A stretch of 64,000 nt of DNA from the NCBI RefSeq assembly GCF_945957355.1, contig NZ_CAMFKM010000002.1, positions 372,001 to 436,000 on the forward strand, written 5' to 3'. Made by a program: the position numbers and the translations under genes. Below, piece after piece: positions 1 through 8,055 of the stretch. This stretch comes from an uncultured Reyranella sp. Lineage in GTDB: Bacteria > Pseudomonadota > Alphaproteobacteria > Reyranellales > Reyranellaceae. Within the stretch, counting starts at the first letter, position 1, and every line of letters begins with the position of its first letter. The notes below the pieces were generated by a model that worked only from the letters and a program-made list of their open reading frames with translations, had not been told where the DNA came from and did no database searches.

Positions 1-324
1 CTGAAGTACTTCTTCACCTCGGCACTGCCGGCGCGGACGCCCGGCGTCGTCGTCTCCTCGGAATCAGTGCGGTCGCGTATCCGCCTGCTCGTTGGCGGCG
101 AGAACGCGCACCAGCCGCTCAGCGACGACCGTATCGTCGACCTGCTGAAGGGCGAGGGCATCGAAATCGCGCGTCGGACCGTGGCGAAGTATCGTGAGGC
201 CATGCGCATACCGTCGTCGGCGGAGCGTCGTCGCCTGGGCCGGTTGGGCATGAGTCGCCAGATGCCCTCAGTTCTGCCGCATGCCGCCGCCGCCGCCCAG
301 GCGATGAGCGGCTCGGCCGACTGA
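1..324 (+). CDS. rpoN: RNA polymerase sigma-54 factor, C-terminal part (partial)
   Basis: This is the 3' end of a gene that begins before the window; 107 codons are present in frame from base 1. The fragment contains the sigma-54 signature RpoN box ARRTVAKYRE at fragment residues about 57-66, which in this family contacts the -24 promoter element, preceded by the usual LKYFFTSAL segment. Sigma-54 directs RNA polymerase to GG-N10-GC promoters and needs an AAA+ activator; it typically controls nitrogen assimilation. A poorly conserved Ala-rich tail follows the box. Next on the same strand is ptsN, a classical rpoN neighbour, but the hpf/raiA gene that usually lies between them is missing. Confidence 0.95.
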   Translation: MKYFFTSALPARTPGVVVSSESVRSRIRLLVGGENAHQPLSDDRIVDLLKGEGIEIARRTVAKYREAMRIPSSAERRRLGRLGMSRQMPSVLPHAAAAAQAMSGSAD

Positions 325-367
325 GGCGGGTCGCGCGGCGGGGCGCGGCGTGCCCGCGAACCATGGC

Positions 368-396
368 TTGACCCGACCGGGGGACGCGCCTATAGG
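368..396 (+). promoter_or_regulatory. Sigma-70-type promoter candidate for ptsN
   Basis: A -35 TTGACC (368-373) and a -10 TATAGG (391-396) are separated by exactly 17 bp in the gap after rpoN. Transcription would start near 403, about 50 nt before the ptsN start. The -10 box lies inside an inverted repeat (GCGCC, 6 nt, GGCGC), so a repressor could compete there. Seen by eye only. Confidence 0.5.
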
Positions 397-453
397 GGCG
401 CACCCTTCGCAGGGGCGACCAAAGTTTGCGCTCGCTAACCCATTGGTGACATT

Positions 454-924
454 GTGGAAATCGCCGATTTGCTGACCGGTCCGGACGCCGTTCTGGCCAG
501 CGCCAAGGCGACCGGGAAGAAGGCGCTGCTGGCGGAACTCGCCAATCGTGCCGCCGGTCTTTTCAACATCGACGAACGCAAGCTGTTTGACCGCCTGCTC
601 GAGAGGGAGCGCCTGGGATCGACCGGCATCGGCGGCGGCATCGCGATCCCGCACGGCCGGTTGTCGACCATGACGAAGCCGATGGGTGTCTTTGCGCGCA
701 TGGCACATCCCGTCGATTTCGACGCGATCGACGAACGTCCCGTGGACATCGTGTTCCTGCTGGTCACGCCGGAGGGTGCCGGCGCCGATCATCTCAAGGC
801 GTTGGCGCGCGTGTCACGCCTGCTGCGTGACCGCAGCCTCGTGGAGAAGCTGCGGGCGACGGAGAATGCCGAGGCGCTCTACGCGCTACTTGTCGAGACG
901 GTGCAGGCACAGAGCGCTGCCTGA
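454..924 (+). CDS. ptsN: PTS IIA-like nitrogen-regulatory protein PtsN (EIIA-Ntr)
   Basis: A 156-residue protein matching the EIIA-Ntr family in length. The phosphorylatable histidine is H67 in the motif GGGIAIPHGR, and a PVDIVFLLVTPEG-like segment follows as in other EIIA-Ntr domains. In the nitrogen PTS it takes phosphate from PtsO and in its two states adjusts potassium transport and nitrogen or carbon responses. The start is a GTG with a poor ribosome site (GGTGAC just upstream), so the exact start is less certain than the gene. It lies downstream of rpoN with its own promoter candidate; no hpf gene intervenes. Confidence 0.93.
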   Translation: MEIADLLTGPDAVLASAKATGKKALLAELANRAAGLFNIDERKLFDRLLERERLGSTGIGGGIAIPHGRLSTMTKPMGVFARMAHPVDFDAIDERPVDIVFLLVTPEGAGADHLKALARVSRLLRDRSLVEKLRATENAEALYALLVETVQAQSAA

Positions 925-960
925 ACCGCCTCAGTCTTGAGCTTTCCCGGCCCGGCTTCC

Positions 961-1188
961 TCAGTGCACCAGCGCGGGCTCCAGCTCGTGCTGGCGGATC
1001 AGCGCCTGGGCGATCTCGATCGAGGGAGCCGATGCCATCGGCTTGCCGTCGGCCGAGAAGATGCCGACGGCGTGCGCGCCATCGGGAAGGCTGACGTCCT
1101 TTACATAGGCAATGTGCTCGGCACCGAGGCTGAGAAACGCTTCCTCGGCGAGAGGGGTAAACGTCACGACATTGTTTTCGTTTTGCAT
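961..1188 (-). CDS. DUF1150 family protein
   Basis: A 75-residue protein typical of DUF1150 in length and pattern: LSLGAEHIAYVKDV near the N-terminus, a central GIFSADGKPMA segment and a final HELEPALVH. The family is almost confined to alphaproteobacteria and has no assigned biochemical function. It lies directly downstream of the hsp20 gene on the same strand, 34 bp apart, with a good GGAGG ribosome site. This Hsp20-DUF1150 pairing recurs in alphaproteobacteria as I recall it, suggesting co-expression under heat stress. Function otherwise unknown. Confidence 0.85.
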   Translation of the reverse strand: MQNENNVVTFTPLAEEAFLSLGAEHIAYVKDVSLPDGAHAVGIFSADGKPMASAPSIEIAQALIRQHELEPALVH

Positions 1189-1222
1189 GGCTACCTCCTT
1201 GGCAGCGTCAACGCACCCCGCC

Positions 1223-1684
1223 TCAACGGCTGCGATGTGCGGTGATATCGATCATATGGTCCGCGTCGCCGGCGGCATTGCCGGAGTCGATGCGGATGGT
1301 TCGAATGCGGGGCTCCAGTACCGGTCGCATCAGGTCGATCGACAACAGGCCGTTGTCGAGACGGGCTCCCGTCACCTCGATTCCGTCGGCAAGCATGAAG
1401 GCCCGCTGGAACTGGCGCGCGGCGATGCCGCGATGGAGGTAGACCCGGCTGCCATCCTCGGCCTGCTTGCCGCGGACGGTGAGCTGGTTCTCGACGAGTT
1501 CGATGGCGAGCTCCGCACTCGTGAAGCCGGCGACCGCCAGGGTGATGCGCAGCCCGTTCTCGCCAATCCGCTCGATATTGTAGGGCGGGTAACCCTCGGC
1601 GTTCTTGGCCAACCGGTCGAGCGTCCGTTCGAACTGGTCGAAGCCCAGCAACAAGGGTGAACTAAACATGGAAACGCGACTCAT
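1223..1684 (-). CDS. Small heat-shock protein, Hsp20/IbpA family
   Basis: A 153-residue Hsp20 protein. After an N-terminal arm (MSRVSMFSSPLL...GFDQFERTLDRL), an alpha-crystallin domain spans roughly residues 35-125, with the typical YNIERIGENGLRITLAVAGF and LHRGIAARQFQRAF segments. The C-terminal tail is rich in D and R. These proteins hold unfolding proteins in a refoldable state for DnaK. I chose ATG 1684 because a strong GGAGG lies just upstream; the frame stays open to 1768 but that extension is not Hsp20-like. A sigma-32-type promoter candidate and a Shine-Dalgarno-pairing segment lie upstream, consistent with heat control. DUF1150 follows. Confidence 0.93.
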   Translation of the reverse strand: MSRVSMFSSPLLLGFDQFERTLDRLAKNAEGYPPYNIERIGENGLRITLAVAGFTSAELAIELVENQLTVRGKQAEDGSRVYLHRGIAARQFQRAFMLADGIEVTGARLDNGLLSIDLMRPVLEPRIRTIRIDSGNAAGDADHMIDITAHRSR

Positions 1685-1690
1685 TCTGAA

Positions 1691-1720
1691 CCCCCCTCCG
1701 TGGAGCGAGTGGCGGGGAAT
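1691..1720 (-). promoter_or_regulatory. Possible Shine-Dalgarno-masking hairpin in the hsp20 leader
   Basis: The ribosome site GGAGGGGGG (1699-1691) can pair with the upstream CTCC (1705-1702) and with CCCC (1717-1714) of the same leader. Base-pairing of the ribosome site is how ROSE/fourU-type RNA thermometers control small heat-shock genes. I see the complementarity only; I have not folded it. Confidence 0.3.
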
Positions 1721-1745
1721 CCCTGAGGGCCTTCCCTTGGAATGA

Positions 1746-1773
1746 ATCTGGGATGCGGTCGTCGCCATTCAAG
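1746..1773 (-). promoter_or_regulatory. Heat-shock (sigma-32-like) promoter candidate for hsp20
   Basis: Reading the minus strand, CTTGAA (1773-1768) is followed after 15 nt by CCCAGAT (1752-1746). This resembles the sigma-32 pattern CTTGAA-N13-15-CCCATNT, with one poor position in the -10. Transcription would begin about 55 nt before the hsp20 start. Confidence 0.45.
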
Positions 1774-1873
1774 GGGCCGCCCACCCATCGCCAGAGGGCT
1801 CCGGCTGGGGTAAACTTGTCAAAATCCCTCCACCGCCCGGCTGCTCGAGACTCCCGGGCCAAAGAACGAAAAG

Positions 1874-3625
1874 ATGACGTTGGTCGCTGACACAAGACGG
1901 CCCGGGGAACCTTTGGTTTCCGGCGCCCGGCCCATCCGTTCCGTTCCGACACGCCCCTCTGCCGCAGCAAAGGGAGAGCGTCGCGGCTTCGGCCGCTGGT
2001 TCCTCGGCTCGTCGCTCTATTCCCTGACCCTGGGCCAGGCCACGCCGCGCAGTTTCTTCGCGGTGGCGGCCGATTCCTGGCCGGGCGATCCGGTGCTGGG
2101 GCAGCGGCTGCTGTTGACCGGCGAACTGGCCGCCGCCGGCAGCGTTGGCGCGGTGCTGCCCGATTCGGACGATCCGCCGTGGCAGCGCGCCGGCGCGACG
2201 CCACTCTGGCTCGATGCGCTGAACGGGTTCGCCTGGCTGCGCGACCTGCGCGACAACGGCGATCCGCACGGCGCGCTGCTCGCCGCGAAGCTGGTCGACG
2301 ACTGGACCAACCGCGAATGGCGCTGGTCGCCAGTGACCTGGAAGCGCGACGTGCTGGCGGCGCGCATGGTCGCCTGGATCCGGCACTATGAATGGATGGC
2401 CGCCGCGGCCGATTCCGGCTTTCCGGCCCGCTTCGTCTTTTCGCTCGGTCGCCAGCGGGTCCATCTGCGCCGCGTCGCACGCCGCGGCATGGTCGGCCAC
2501 GAGGCCGTTTCCGTCTACAAGGCGCTGATCTTCGCTGATCTCGCGTTCATTCGCGATGGCAAGCACTTCGAGAAGAGCCTCGACCAGTCGCTGGCGCGGC
2601 TCTCGAAGTTCCTGAAGCGCTACGTGCTGCATGACGGCATCGTGTCGGAGAGGGCGCCGCACCTGCAGCTCACGGTGCTGCGCCACCTGATCGACGTGCG
2701 CGCGGCCCTTGCTTCGGCCGAGCGCCGGGCGCCGGCCGAGCTGGTGGCTGCGATCGATCGCATGGCGCCGATGCTGCGCTTCTTCCGCCATGGCGACGGC
2801 GGGCTGGCGCTGTTCAATGGCACATGGGAAGGCGACCGCCGCCTGATCGACCTCGTACTGGCGCGAACCGGTTCGGGAGAGGTCGCGCCGGCGATGGCGC
2901 TGGCCAGCGGCTTCCAGCGGCTGTCCGCCGGGACCTCCCTGGTGATCGCCGATGCCGGCAGCCCACCGGGCCGCGGCATGGACGGCATCGCCCATGCCGG
3001 CACGCTCAGCTTCGAGATGAGCGCCGCGCACGAGCGGCTGGTCGTGAACTGCGGCACCTATCCCGGCGCGCCGCGCGACTGGCAGCATTTCATGCGCTTC
3101 ACGGCCGCGCATTCGACGGCGGTGGTCGACGACGTCAATTCGACCGAGATCACCAACCATGGCGCGCTGGAATATCGCGCCGGCAACGTGCTGATCGATC
3201 GCGCCGACGATGCCGGCGCCCAGTGGCTCGACATGTGCCACGACGGCTACCGCTCGCTCTACGGCATCATCCATCGCCGGCGGCTGTGGCTGTCGCCCGA
3301 CGGCGGCGACCTGCGCGGCGAGGATTCGTTCCTCGGCTACGAGGGCCGTCCGGTCACCGTGCCGGACCGGCGCTACATCGTGCGTTTCCATCTGCATCCG
3401 ACGGTCAAGGCGACCCTGGCGCAGAGCGGGCAGGCCGTGCTGATGCGGCTGCCGAGCGGCCGCGGCTGGCGCCTGCGCGCGACCGGCGCCGGCATCGGCC
3501 TGGCCGAAAGCATCTATCTCGGCGAGGAAGGCCGCGTGCGGCGCACCGAACAGATCGTCCTGGTCGGTCAGGTCCCGCCCGAGGGCACCACCGTGAAGTG
3601 GGCCCTCACGCGCATGGAAGGCTGA
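1874..3625 (+). CDS. Heparinase II/III family protein
   Basis: A 583-residue protein of the bacterial heparinase II/III-like family. The N-terminal half is an alpha-helical toroid region (GHEAVSVYKALIFADLAF, LKRYVLHDGI). The C-terminal half carries the beta-sandwich segment HAGTLSFEMSAAHERLVVN, then W...HFMRFTAAHST and VDDVNSTEI, which are typical of the family. Members in alphaproteobacteria lack a clear signal peptide, as here, and their true substrate is not established; uronic-acid polysaccharide cleavage is the family-level guess. The ribosome site is weak. The gene converges with trpS with only 3 bp between stops. Confidence 0.88.
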   Translation: MTLVADTRRPGEPLVSGARPIRSVPTRPSAAAKGERRGFGRWFLGSSLYSLTLGQATPRSFFAVAADSWPGDPVLGQRLLLTGELAAAGSVGAVLPDSDDPPWQRAGATPLWLDALNGFAWLRDLRDNGDPHGALLAAKLVDDWTNREWRWSPVTWKRDVLAARMVAWIRHYEWMAAAADSGFPARFVFSLGRQRVHLRRVARRGMVGHEAVSVYKALIFADLAFIRDGKHFEKSLDQSLARLSKFLKRYVLHDGIVSERAPHLQLTVLRHLIDVRAALASAERRAPAELVAAIDRMAPMLRFFRHGDGGLALFNGTWEGDRRLIDLVLARTGSGEVAPAMALASGFQRLSAGTSLVIADAGSPPGRGMDGIAHAGTLSFEMSAAHERLVVNCGTYPGAPRDWQHFMRFTAAHSTAVVDDVNSTEITNHGALEYRAGNVLIDRADDAGAQWLDMCHDGYRSLYGIIHRRRLWLSPDGGDLRGEDSFLGYEGRPVTVPDRRYIVRFHLHPTVKATLAQSGQAVLMRLPSGRGWRLRATGAGIGLAESIYLGEEGRVRRTEQIVLVGQVPPEGTTVKWALTRMEG

Positions 3626-3628
3626 CGG

Positions 3629-4702
3629 CTACGGCTTGAGGAAGCCGACCGCGCGGTAGACCTCGTCGAGGATCGGTGCCGCGACGGCGCGGGCGCGCTG
3701 GGCGCCGTTGCGCAGCACGCCGTCGACATGGCCGGGGTCCTTCATCAGCCGCTGCATCTCCGCGCCGATCGGGCCGAGCTTGGCGACCGCCAGTTCGGTC
3801 AGCGCCGTCTTGAACTCGGAGAACTGCTTGCCCGCGAACTGGGCGACGACGGCGTCCTTCTCCTGGTCGGCGAGGGCGGCGTAGATGCCCAGCAGATTGT
3901 CGGCATCCGGCCGCTTCCCGGCATCCTCCAGCGTGTCGGGCATCGGCAGCGGATCGGTCTTGGCGCGGCGGATCTTCTGGGCGATCGCGTCGGCATCGTC
4001 GGTGAGGTTGATGCGCGAATAGTCCGACGGGTCGGATTTGCTCATCTTCTTGGTGCCGTCGCGCAGGCTCATGACGCGCGTTGCCGCGCCGAAGATCAGG
4101 GGCTCGGTGATCGGGAAGAAGTCCGGCGCCTTGAAGTCGTTGTTGAACTTGATGGCGATGTCGCGCGTCAGCTCGAGATGCTGCTTCTGGTCCTCGCCCA
4201 CCGGCACGTGCGTGGCCTTGTAGATCAGGATGTCGGCCGCCATCAGCGCCGGATAGGCGAAGAGGCCCAGCGAGACGTTCTCGCGGTCCTTGCCGGCCTT
4301 CTCCTTGAACTGCGTCATGCGGCTCATCCAGCCCATGCGGGCGACGCAGTTGAAGATCCAGGCGAGCTGCGCGTGCTCGGGCACCATCGACTGGTTGAAG
4401 ACGATCTGCTTGGTGCCGTCGACGCCGGCCGCGAGAAAGGCCGAGGCGATCTCACGCGTCTGCGCGGCGAGCTGGGCCGGCTCCTGCCAGACCGTGATCG
4501 CATGCTGGTCGACGACGCAGTACAGGCACTCGTAGTCGTTCTGCAGGCGCGCAAAATTGCGGATCGCGCCGAGATAGTTGCCGAGATGGAGATTGCCGGT
4601 GGGCTGCACGCCAGAAAGGATCCGGCCCTTGAGGCCGCGCGCTTCGTAGGGGGCGAGATGCGGATTGGGCGCGCCCGTGGTGGCGGTTGTCGCGTCAGGC
4701 AT
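3629..4702 (-). CDS. trpS: Tryptophanyl-tRNA synthetase
   Basis: A 357-residue class I aminoacyl-tRNA synthetase charging tRNA-Trp. The HIGH-type motif appears as PTGNLHLGN (about residues 34-42) and the KMSKS loop as KKMSKSDPS (about 216-223), with [13 protein letters not shown] between them, all diagnostic of TrpS. The N-terminus carries about 25 residues before the catalytic fold ([14 protein letters not shown]...), slightly longer than the minimal enzyme. In many alphaproteobacteria trpS sits beside murJ; here murJ is 4.3 kb away, separated by three unrelated genes. Confidence 0.97.
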   Translation of the reverse strand: MPDATTATTGAPNPHLAPYEARGLKGRILSGVQPTGNLHLGNYLGAIRNFARLQNDYECLYCVVDQHAITVWQEPAQLAAQTREIASAFLAAGVDGTKQIVFNQSMVPEHAQLAWIFNCVARMGWMSRMTQFKEKAGKDRENVSLGLFAYPALMAADILIYKATHVPVGEDQKQHLELTRDIAIKFNNDFKAPDFFPITEPLIFGAATRVMSLRDGTKKMSKSDPSDYSRINLTDDADAIAQKIRRAKTDPLPMPDTLEDAGKRPDADNLLGIYAALADQEKDAVVAQFAGKQFSEFKTALTELAVAKLGPIGAEMQRLMKDPGHVDGVLRNGAQRARAVAAPILDEVYRAVGFLKP

Positions 4703-4782
4703 GGATGTGGACTCCGCTGGAGGTCGATGGCGCGGGGTTTGGACCTCCGCGCACCCCGCCGGTGGAAGGCCAGGGGCGCGCG

Positions 4783-4811
4783 GGTATCGCGCAGCTGGCT
4801 CTTTTAATCAA
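4783..4811 (-). promoter_or_regulatory. Sigma-70-type promoter candidate for trpS
   Basis: On the minus strand TTGATT (4811-4806) and GATACC (4788-4783) are 17 bp apart; the start would be about 75 nt upstream of trpS. The -10 matches the consensus at only three positions, so support is modest. Confidence 0.3.
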
Positions 4812-4854
4812 GGCGGCGCGGTTGACGGCGGCGGCTCCGGCTGTTCCCATCGAA

Positions 4855-4870
4855 TTGCACGCATCTTGCA
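4855..4870 (+). promoter_or_regulatory. Sigma-54-like element upstream of the peptide-binding protein gene
   Basis: TTGCACG, 4 nt, TTGCA (4855-4870) matches the sigma-54 consensus TGGCACG-N4-TTGCW at 11 of 12 positions. The one mismatch falls in the normally invariant GG of the -24 box, which weakens the call. Predicted start about 4881, leader about 40 nt. Confidence 0.3.
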
Positions 4871-4922
4871 GGATAGCAGGAGCGTCAGGGAAGCTGCTTC
4901 GACACTCTGGATGGAGGCGTCC

Positions 4923-6713
4923 ATGAACGAGCGTGGCTTGCGGAGTCTCGTCGACAAGGTGAAAGCCGGCCGCCTGTCGCGCCGCGGCTTCATCCGGCGC
5001 CTGACGGCGGCGGGCCTGACCGCACCGATGGCGACCCAGCTGCTGGCGCTCTCCGGTCTGGCGATGGCCCAGTCCAAGCCGGTCTATAAGCCCACGAAGC
5101 GCGGCGGCGGCGGGCTGCTCAAGGTGATGTGGTGGCAGGGGCCGACGCTCCTCAATCCGCACTTTGCGGTCGGCACCAAGGACCAGGACGCTTCGCGGCT
5201 CTTCTACGAGCCACTGGCGGCCTGGGACCGTGACGGCAATCTGAGGCCGAAGCTCGCGGCGTCGATTCCGAACCGCGCCGACGGCACGCTGTCGGCCGAT
5301 GGGCTCTGGGTGGTCTGGAAGCTGAAGAGGGGCGTGCGCTGGCACGACGGCAAGCCCTTCACCGCCGACGACGTGGTCTTCACCTGGCAGTATTCGAACG
5401 ACCCGGCCACGGCCACCGTATCGAACGGCTCCTACCGCGACGTCACGGTCGAGAAGGTCGACGACCATGCCGTGCGCGTGAAGTTCAAGCAGCCGACGCC
5501 ATTCTGGGCCGACACCTTCGTCGGCTGGGCGGGCTGCATCATCCCGAAGCATCTTTTCGCCGACTATATCGGTGCGAAATCACGCGAGGCGCCGACCAAC
5601 CTGAAGCCGGTCGGAACCGGGCCCTACAAGTTCAAGGACTTCAAGCCGGGTGATCTCGTGACCGGCGAGATCAACACGGACTATCACGAGCCCAACCGGC
5701 CGCATTTCGACGCCATCGAGATGAAGGGCGGCGGCGATGCGGTGTCGGCGGCGCGCGCCGTGCTGCAGACCGGCGAATACCACTTCGCCTGGAACCTGCA
5801 GGTCGAGGACGAGATCCTCGTGCGCATGGAGAAGGGCGGCAAGGGACGGGTCATCGTCACCCTGGGCGGCGGCATCGAGCACATGCAGCTAAACACCACC
5901 GATCCGTGGACCGAGGTCGACGGCGAGCGGTCCAGCCTCAAAACGAAGCATCCGATCCTGTCGGACCGCGCCGTGCGCGAGGCGCTCTCGCTGGTGATCG
6001 ACAAGAAGTCGATCCAGGACCACATCTACGGCCGCATCGGCATCGCGACGGCCAACTACATCAACAATCCCGAGCGCTTCCGCTCGAAGAAGACGTCCTA
6101 CGAGTTCAACGTCGACAAGGCCAATGCCGTACTCGACAAGGCGGGCTGGGTGCGCGGCGCCGATGGCGTGCGGGCCAAGGATGGCCAGAGGCTGAAGTTC
6201 GTCTACCAGACTTCGATCAACCAGCCGCGCCAGAAGACCCAGCAGATCATCAAGCAGGCCGCTCAGCGCGCCGGCATAGACATGGAACTGAAGTCGGTGA
6301 CGGCCTCGGTGTTCTTCTCCTCCGACGTCGCCAACCCCGACACCTACACCAAGTTCTATGCCGACCTTCAGGAATACAGCAACGGCATGAACGCGCCGGA
6401 TCCCGAGGTCTTCCTGCGTCAGTTCTGCTCCTGGGAAGCCGCCACCAAGGACAACAAGTGGCAGGGCCGCAACATCACGCGCTGGCAGAACCAGGAATAC
6501 GACGCCACGCACAAGGCGGCCCAGGTCGAGCTCGACCCGGTGAAGCGCGCCGCCCTGCTCATCCGGTGCAACGAGCTGGTGATCGAGAACTATGTGGTGA
6601 TCCCGCTGGTCATGCGACCGGGTGCCGCCGCCGCCGCCTCGAACCTCGTGCTCGAGATCAGCGGCTGGGACAACAACACCTGGGATCTCGCGAACTGGTA
6701 TCGCGAGGGCTGA
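4923..6713 (+). CDS. ABC transporter substrate-binding protein, peptide/nickel (family 5) type, Tat signal
   Basis: A 596-residue extracytoplasmic solute-binding protein family 5 (DppA/OppA-like). The N-terminus carries a twin-arginine-type signal, SRRGFIRRLTAAG at about residues 19-31, followed by a hydrophobic stretch ending near AMAQ. Mature-protein hallmarks include KRGVRWHDGKPFTADDVVF and GTGPYKFKDFKPGD. It should bind oligopeptides or related small molecules in the periplasm. ATG 4923 has GGAGG 7 nt upstream; an in-frame ATG at 4911 overlaps that site. No permease or ATPase genes are adjacent; an MFS gene converges immediately after, so its transport partner is unknown. Confidence 0.92.
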   Translation: MNERGLRSLVDKVKAGRLSRRGFIRRLTAAGLTAPMATQLLALSGLAMAQSKPVYKPTKRGGGGLLKVMWWQGPTLLNPHFAVGTKDQDASRLFYEPLAAWDRDGNLRPKLAASIPNRADGTLSADGLWVVWKLKRGVRWHDGKPFTADDVVFTWQYSNDPATATVSNGSYRDVTVEKVDDHAVRVKFKQPTPFWADTFVGWAGCIIPKHLFADYIGAKSREAPTNLKPVGTGPYKFKDFKPGDLVTGEINTDYHEPNRPHFDAIEMKGGGDAVSAARAVLQTGEYHFAWNLQVEDEILVRMEKGGKGRVIVTLGGGIEHMQLNTTDPWTEVDGERSSLKTKHPILSDRAVREALSLVIDKKSIQDHIYGRIGIATANYINNPERFRSKKTSYEFNVDKANAVLDKAGWVRGADGVRAKDGQRLKFVYQTSINQPRQKTQQIIKQAAQRAGIDMELKSVTASVFFSSDVANPDTYTKFYADLQEYSNGMNAPDPEVFLRQFCSWEAATKDNKWQGRNITRWQNQEYDATHKAAQVELDPVKRAALLIRCNELVIENYVVIPLVMRPGAAAAASNLVLEISGWDNNTWDLANWYREG

Positions 6714-6716
6714 GCA

Positions 6717-8000
6717 TCACGCTTTCTCGCGATCCCTGTCGGGGTGGTGGAACAGCACGACCACCAACACCGAGGAGAGGGCGAGCGCCGTCATCAGCAG
6801 GAAGCCGTCGGCGAAGGAGCCGCGGAGATGCAGCACCCAGCCAGTGATGACCGGCGCCAGGAAGCCGGCGATGGCGAAGGCGAGATCCATGAGGCCGAGT
6901 GCCGTCGCGGCGCGTTGCGGCGCGATATCGACGTTCACCGCGAAGTAGGCGGCGTTGGCCCCCATCGAGGCCGCGACGGCCACGGTGATGCCGGCGATGG
7001 CGACGGTGAGGTTGTCGGTGAGGGCCACCGGCACGACGGCGAGGGCCGCGACCAGCTGACTGCCGGCGATCAGCCAGGAGCGCGAGATGCGCAGGCTGCC
7101 GGTGGTCTTCAGCAGGTGATCCGACCAGCGTCCCATCACCCCCAGCAGGATGGCGGCCGACAGCCACGGCAGGACCGAGAACAGCCCGATGGCGCCCAGG
7201 TTCAGCCCGTACTTGCGCTCCAGGTAGCTCGGGAGCCAGGTCATGAAGAAGAACAGGAAGTAGCCGAAGACGAAGAAGGCCCAGTAGTTGGCAAGCAGGG
7301 TGCGGTTGGTCAGGAGCGCCTTCAGCACGCCAGGATCGGGCCAGAACTTCAGCGCGGCGTGCGGCGGGGCGGTGATGCCGGGCTCGGCCTTGCGGATATG
7401 GGCGAGCTCGGCCGCGTTCACGAAGCGCGATTGGGACGGGTCGTCCCGGAAGCAGAAGTACCAGAGCGGAATCCAGGCGGCGGAGAGTGCGAACAGCGCG
7501 ACGAAGGTGAGCCGCCAGTCGAGCCAGCCGAGCAGTTGCGTTACCAGTGGCCCGCCGATGGCCAGCGCCAGCGGGACCGCCAGCAGCGCATTCGCCAGCG
7601 CCGTCACCCGCTCGTGGGGTGACAGCCAATGGCTGACCGCGCCGGTGAGGGCGGGAAAGTTGGGTCCCTCTGCGACGCCCAGCAGCACACGCGCTGCATA
7701 GAGGATGGATACGCTGGTCGCGAGGGCGGTCGCCCCGATGGACAGGCTCCACAGCACGGCTGCAACCGTCAGCACCAGCCGGGCGCCGTAGCGGTCGACG
7801 GCGAAACCGCCGAGCAGGGTCGTGACGGCATAGCCCAGGCCGAACGCGCCCAGGATGGCGCCGGTCTCGGCCGGCGACAGGCCGAGATCCCGGTGGATCA
7901 GGGGAATGGCGTAGGAGAGCGCCGCCCGGTCGATGTAGTTCACCACGGTGATCGCGAACAGCAGGATGACGATGAACCAGCGATACCGGCTGCGCGCCAT
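6717..8000 (-). CDS. MFS transporter, anion:cation symporter (ACS) type
   Basis: A 427-residue major facilitator protein with about 12 hydrophobic segments. The first helix FIVILLFAITVVNYIDRAA, the loop-2/3 signature GGFAVDRYGARLVL and GVAEGPNFPALTGAVSHW are typical of the ACS group that carries organic acids such as glucarate or phthalate. It therefore probably imports a carboxylate, substrate unknown. It converges with the binding-protein gene (3 bp gap) and is divergent from the aspartoacylase-like gene, 55 bp apart; shared regulation with the latter is plausible, since one could import an acylated amino acid and the other cleave it. That link is inference. Confidence 0.9.
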   Translation of the reverse strand: MARSRYRWFIVILLFAITVVNYIDRAALSYAIPLIHRDLGLSPAETGAILGAFGLGYAVTTLLGGFAVDRYGARLVLTVAAVLWSLSIGATALATSVSILYAARVLLGVAEGPNFPALTGAVSHWLSPHERVTALANALLAVPLALAIGGPLVTQLLGWLDWRLTFVALFALSAAWIPLWYFCFRDDPSQSRFVNAAELAHIRKAEPGITAPPHAALKFWPDPGVLKALLTNRTLLANYWAFFVFGYFLFFFMTWLPSYLERKYGLNLGAIGLFSVLPWLSAAILLGVMGRWSDHLLKTTGSLRISRSWLIAGSQLVAALAVVPVALTDNLTVAIAGITVAVAASMGANAAYFAVNVDIAPQRAATALGLMDLAFAIAGFLAPVITGWVLHLRGSFADGFLLMTALALSSVLVVVLFHHPDRDREKA

Positions 8001-8055
8001 TGGCTTCTCCTTGTTCCTCGCAAACTAGCATGCGAAGGAACGGTGCAACCTGCCG

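Noticed and set aside
1769..3397. Open minus-strand frame of 542 codons opposite the heparinase-like gene
   Set aside because: Heparinase II/III motifs are clear on the plus strand; the antisense product has none.
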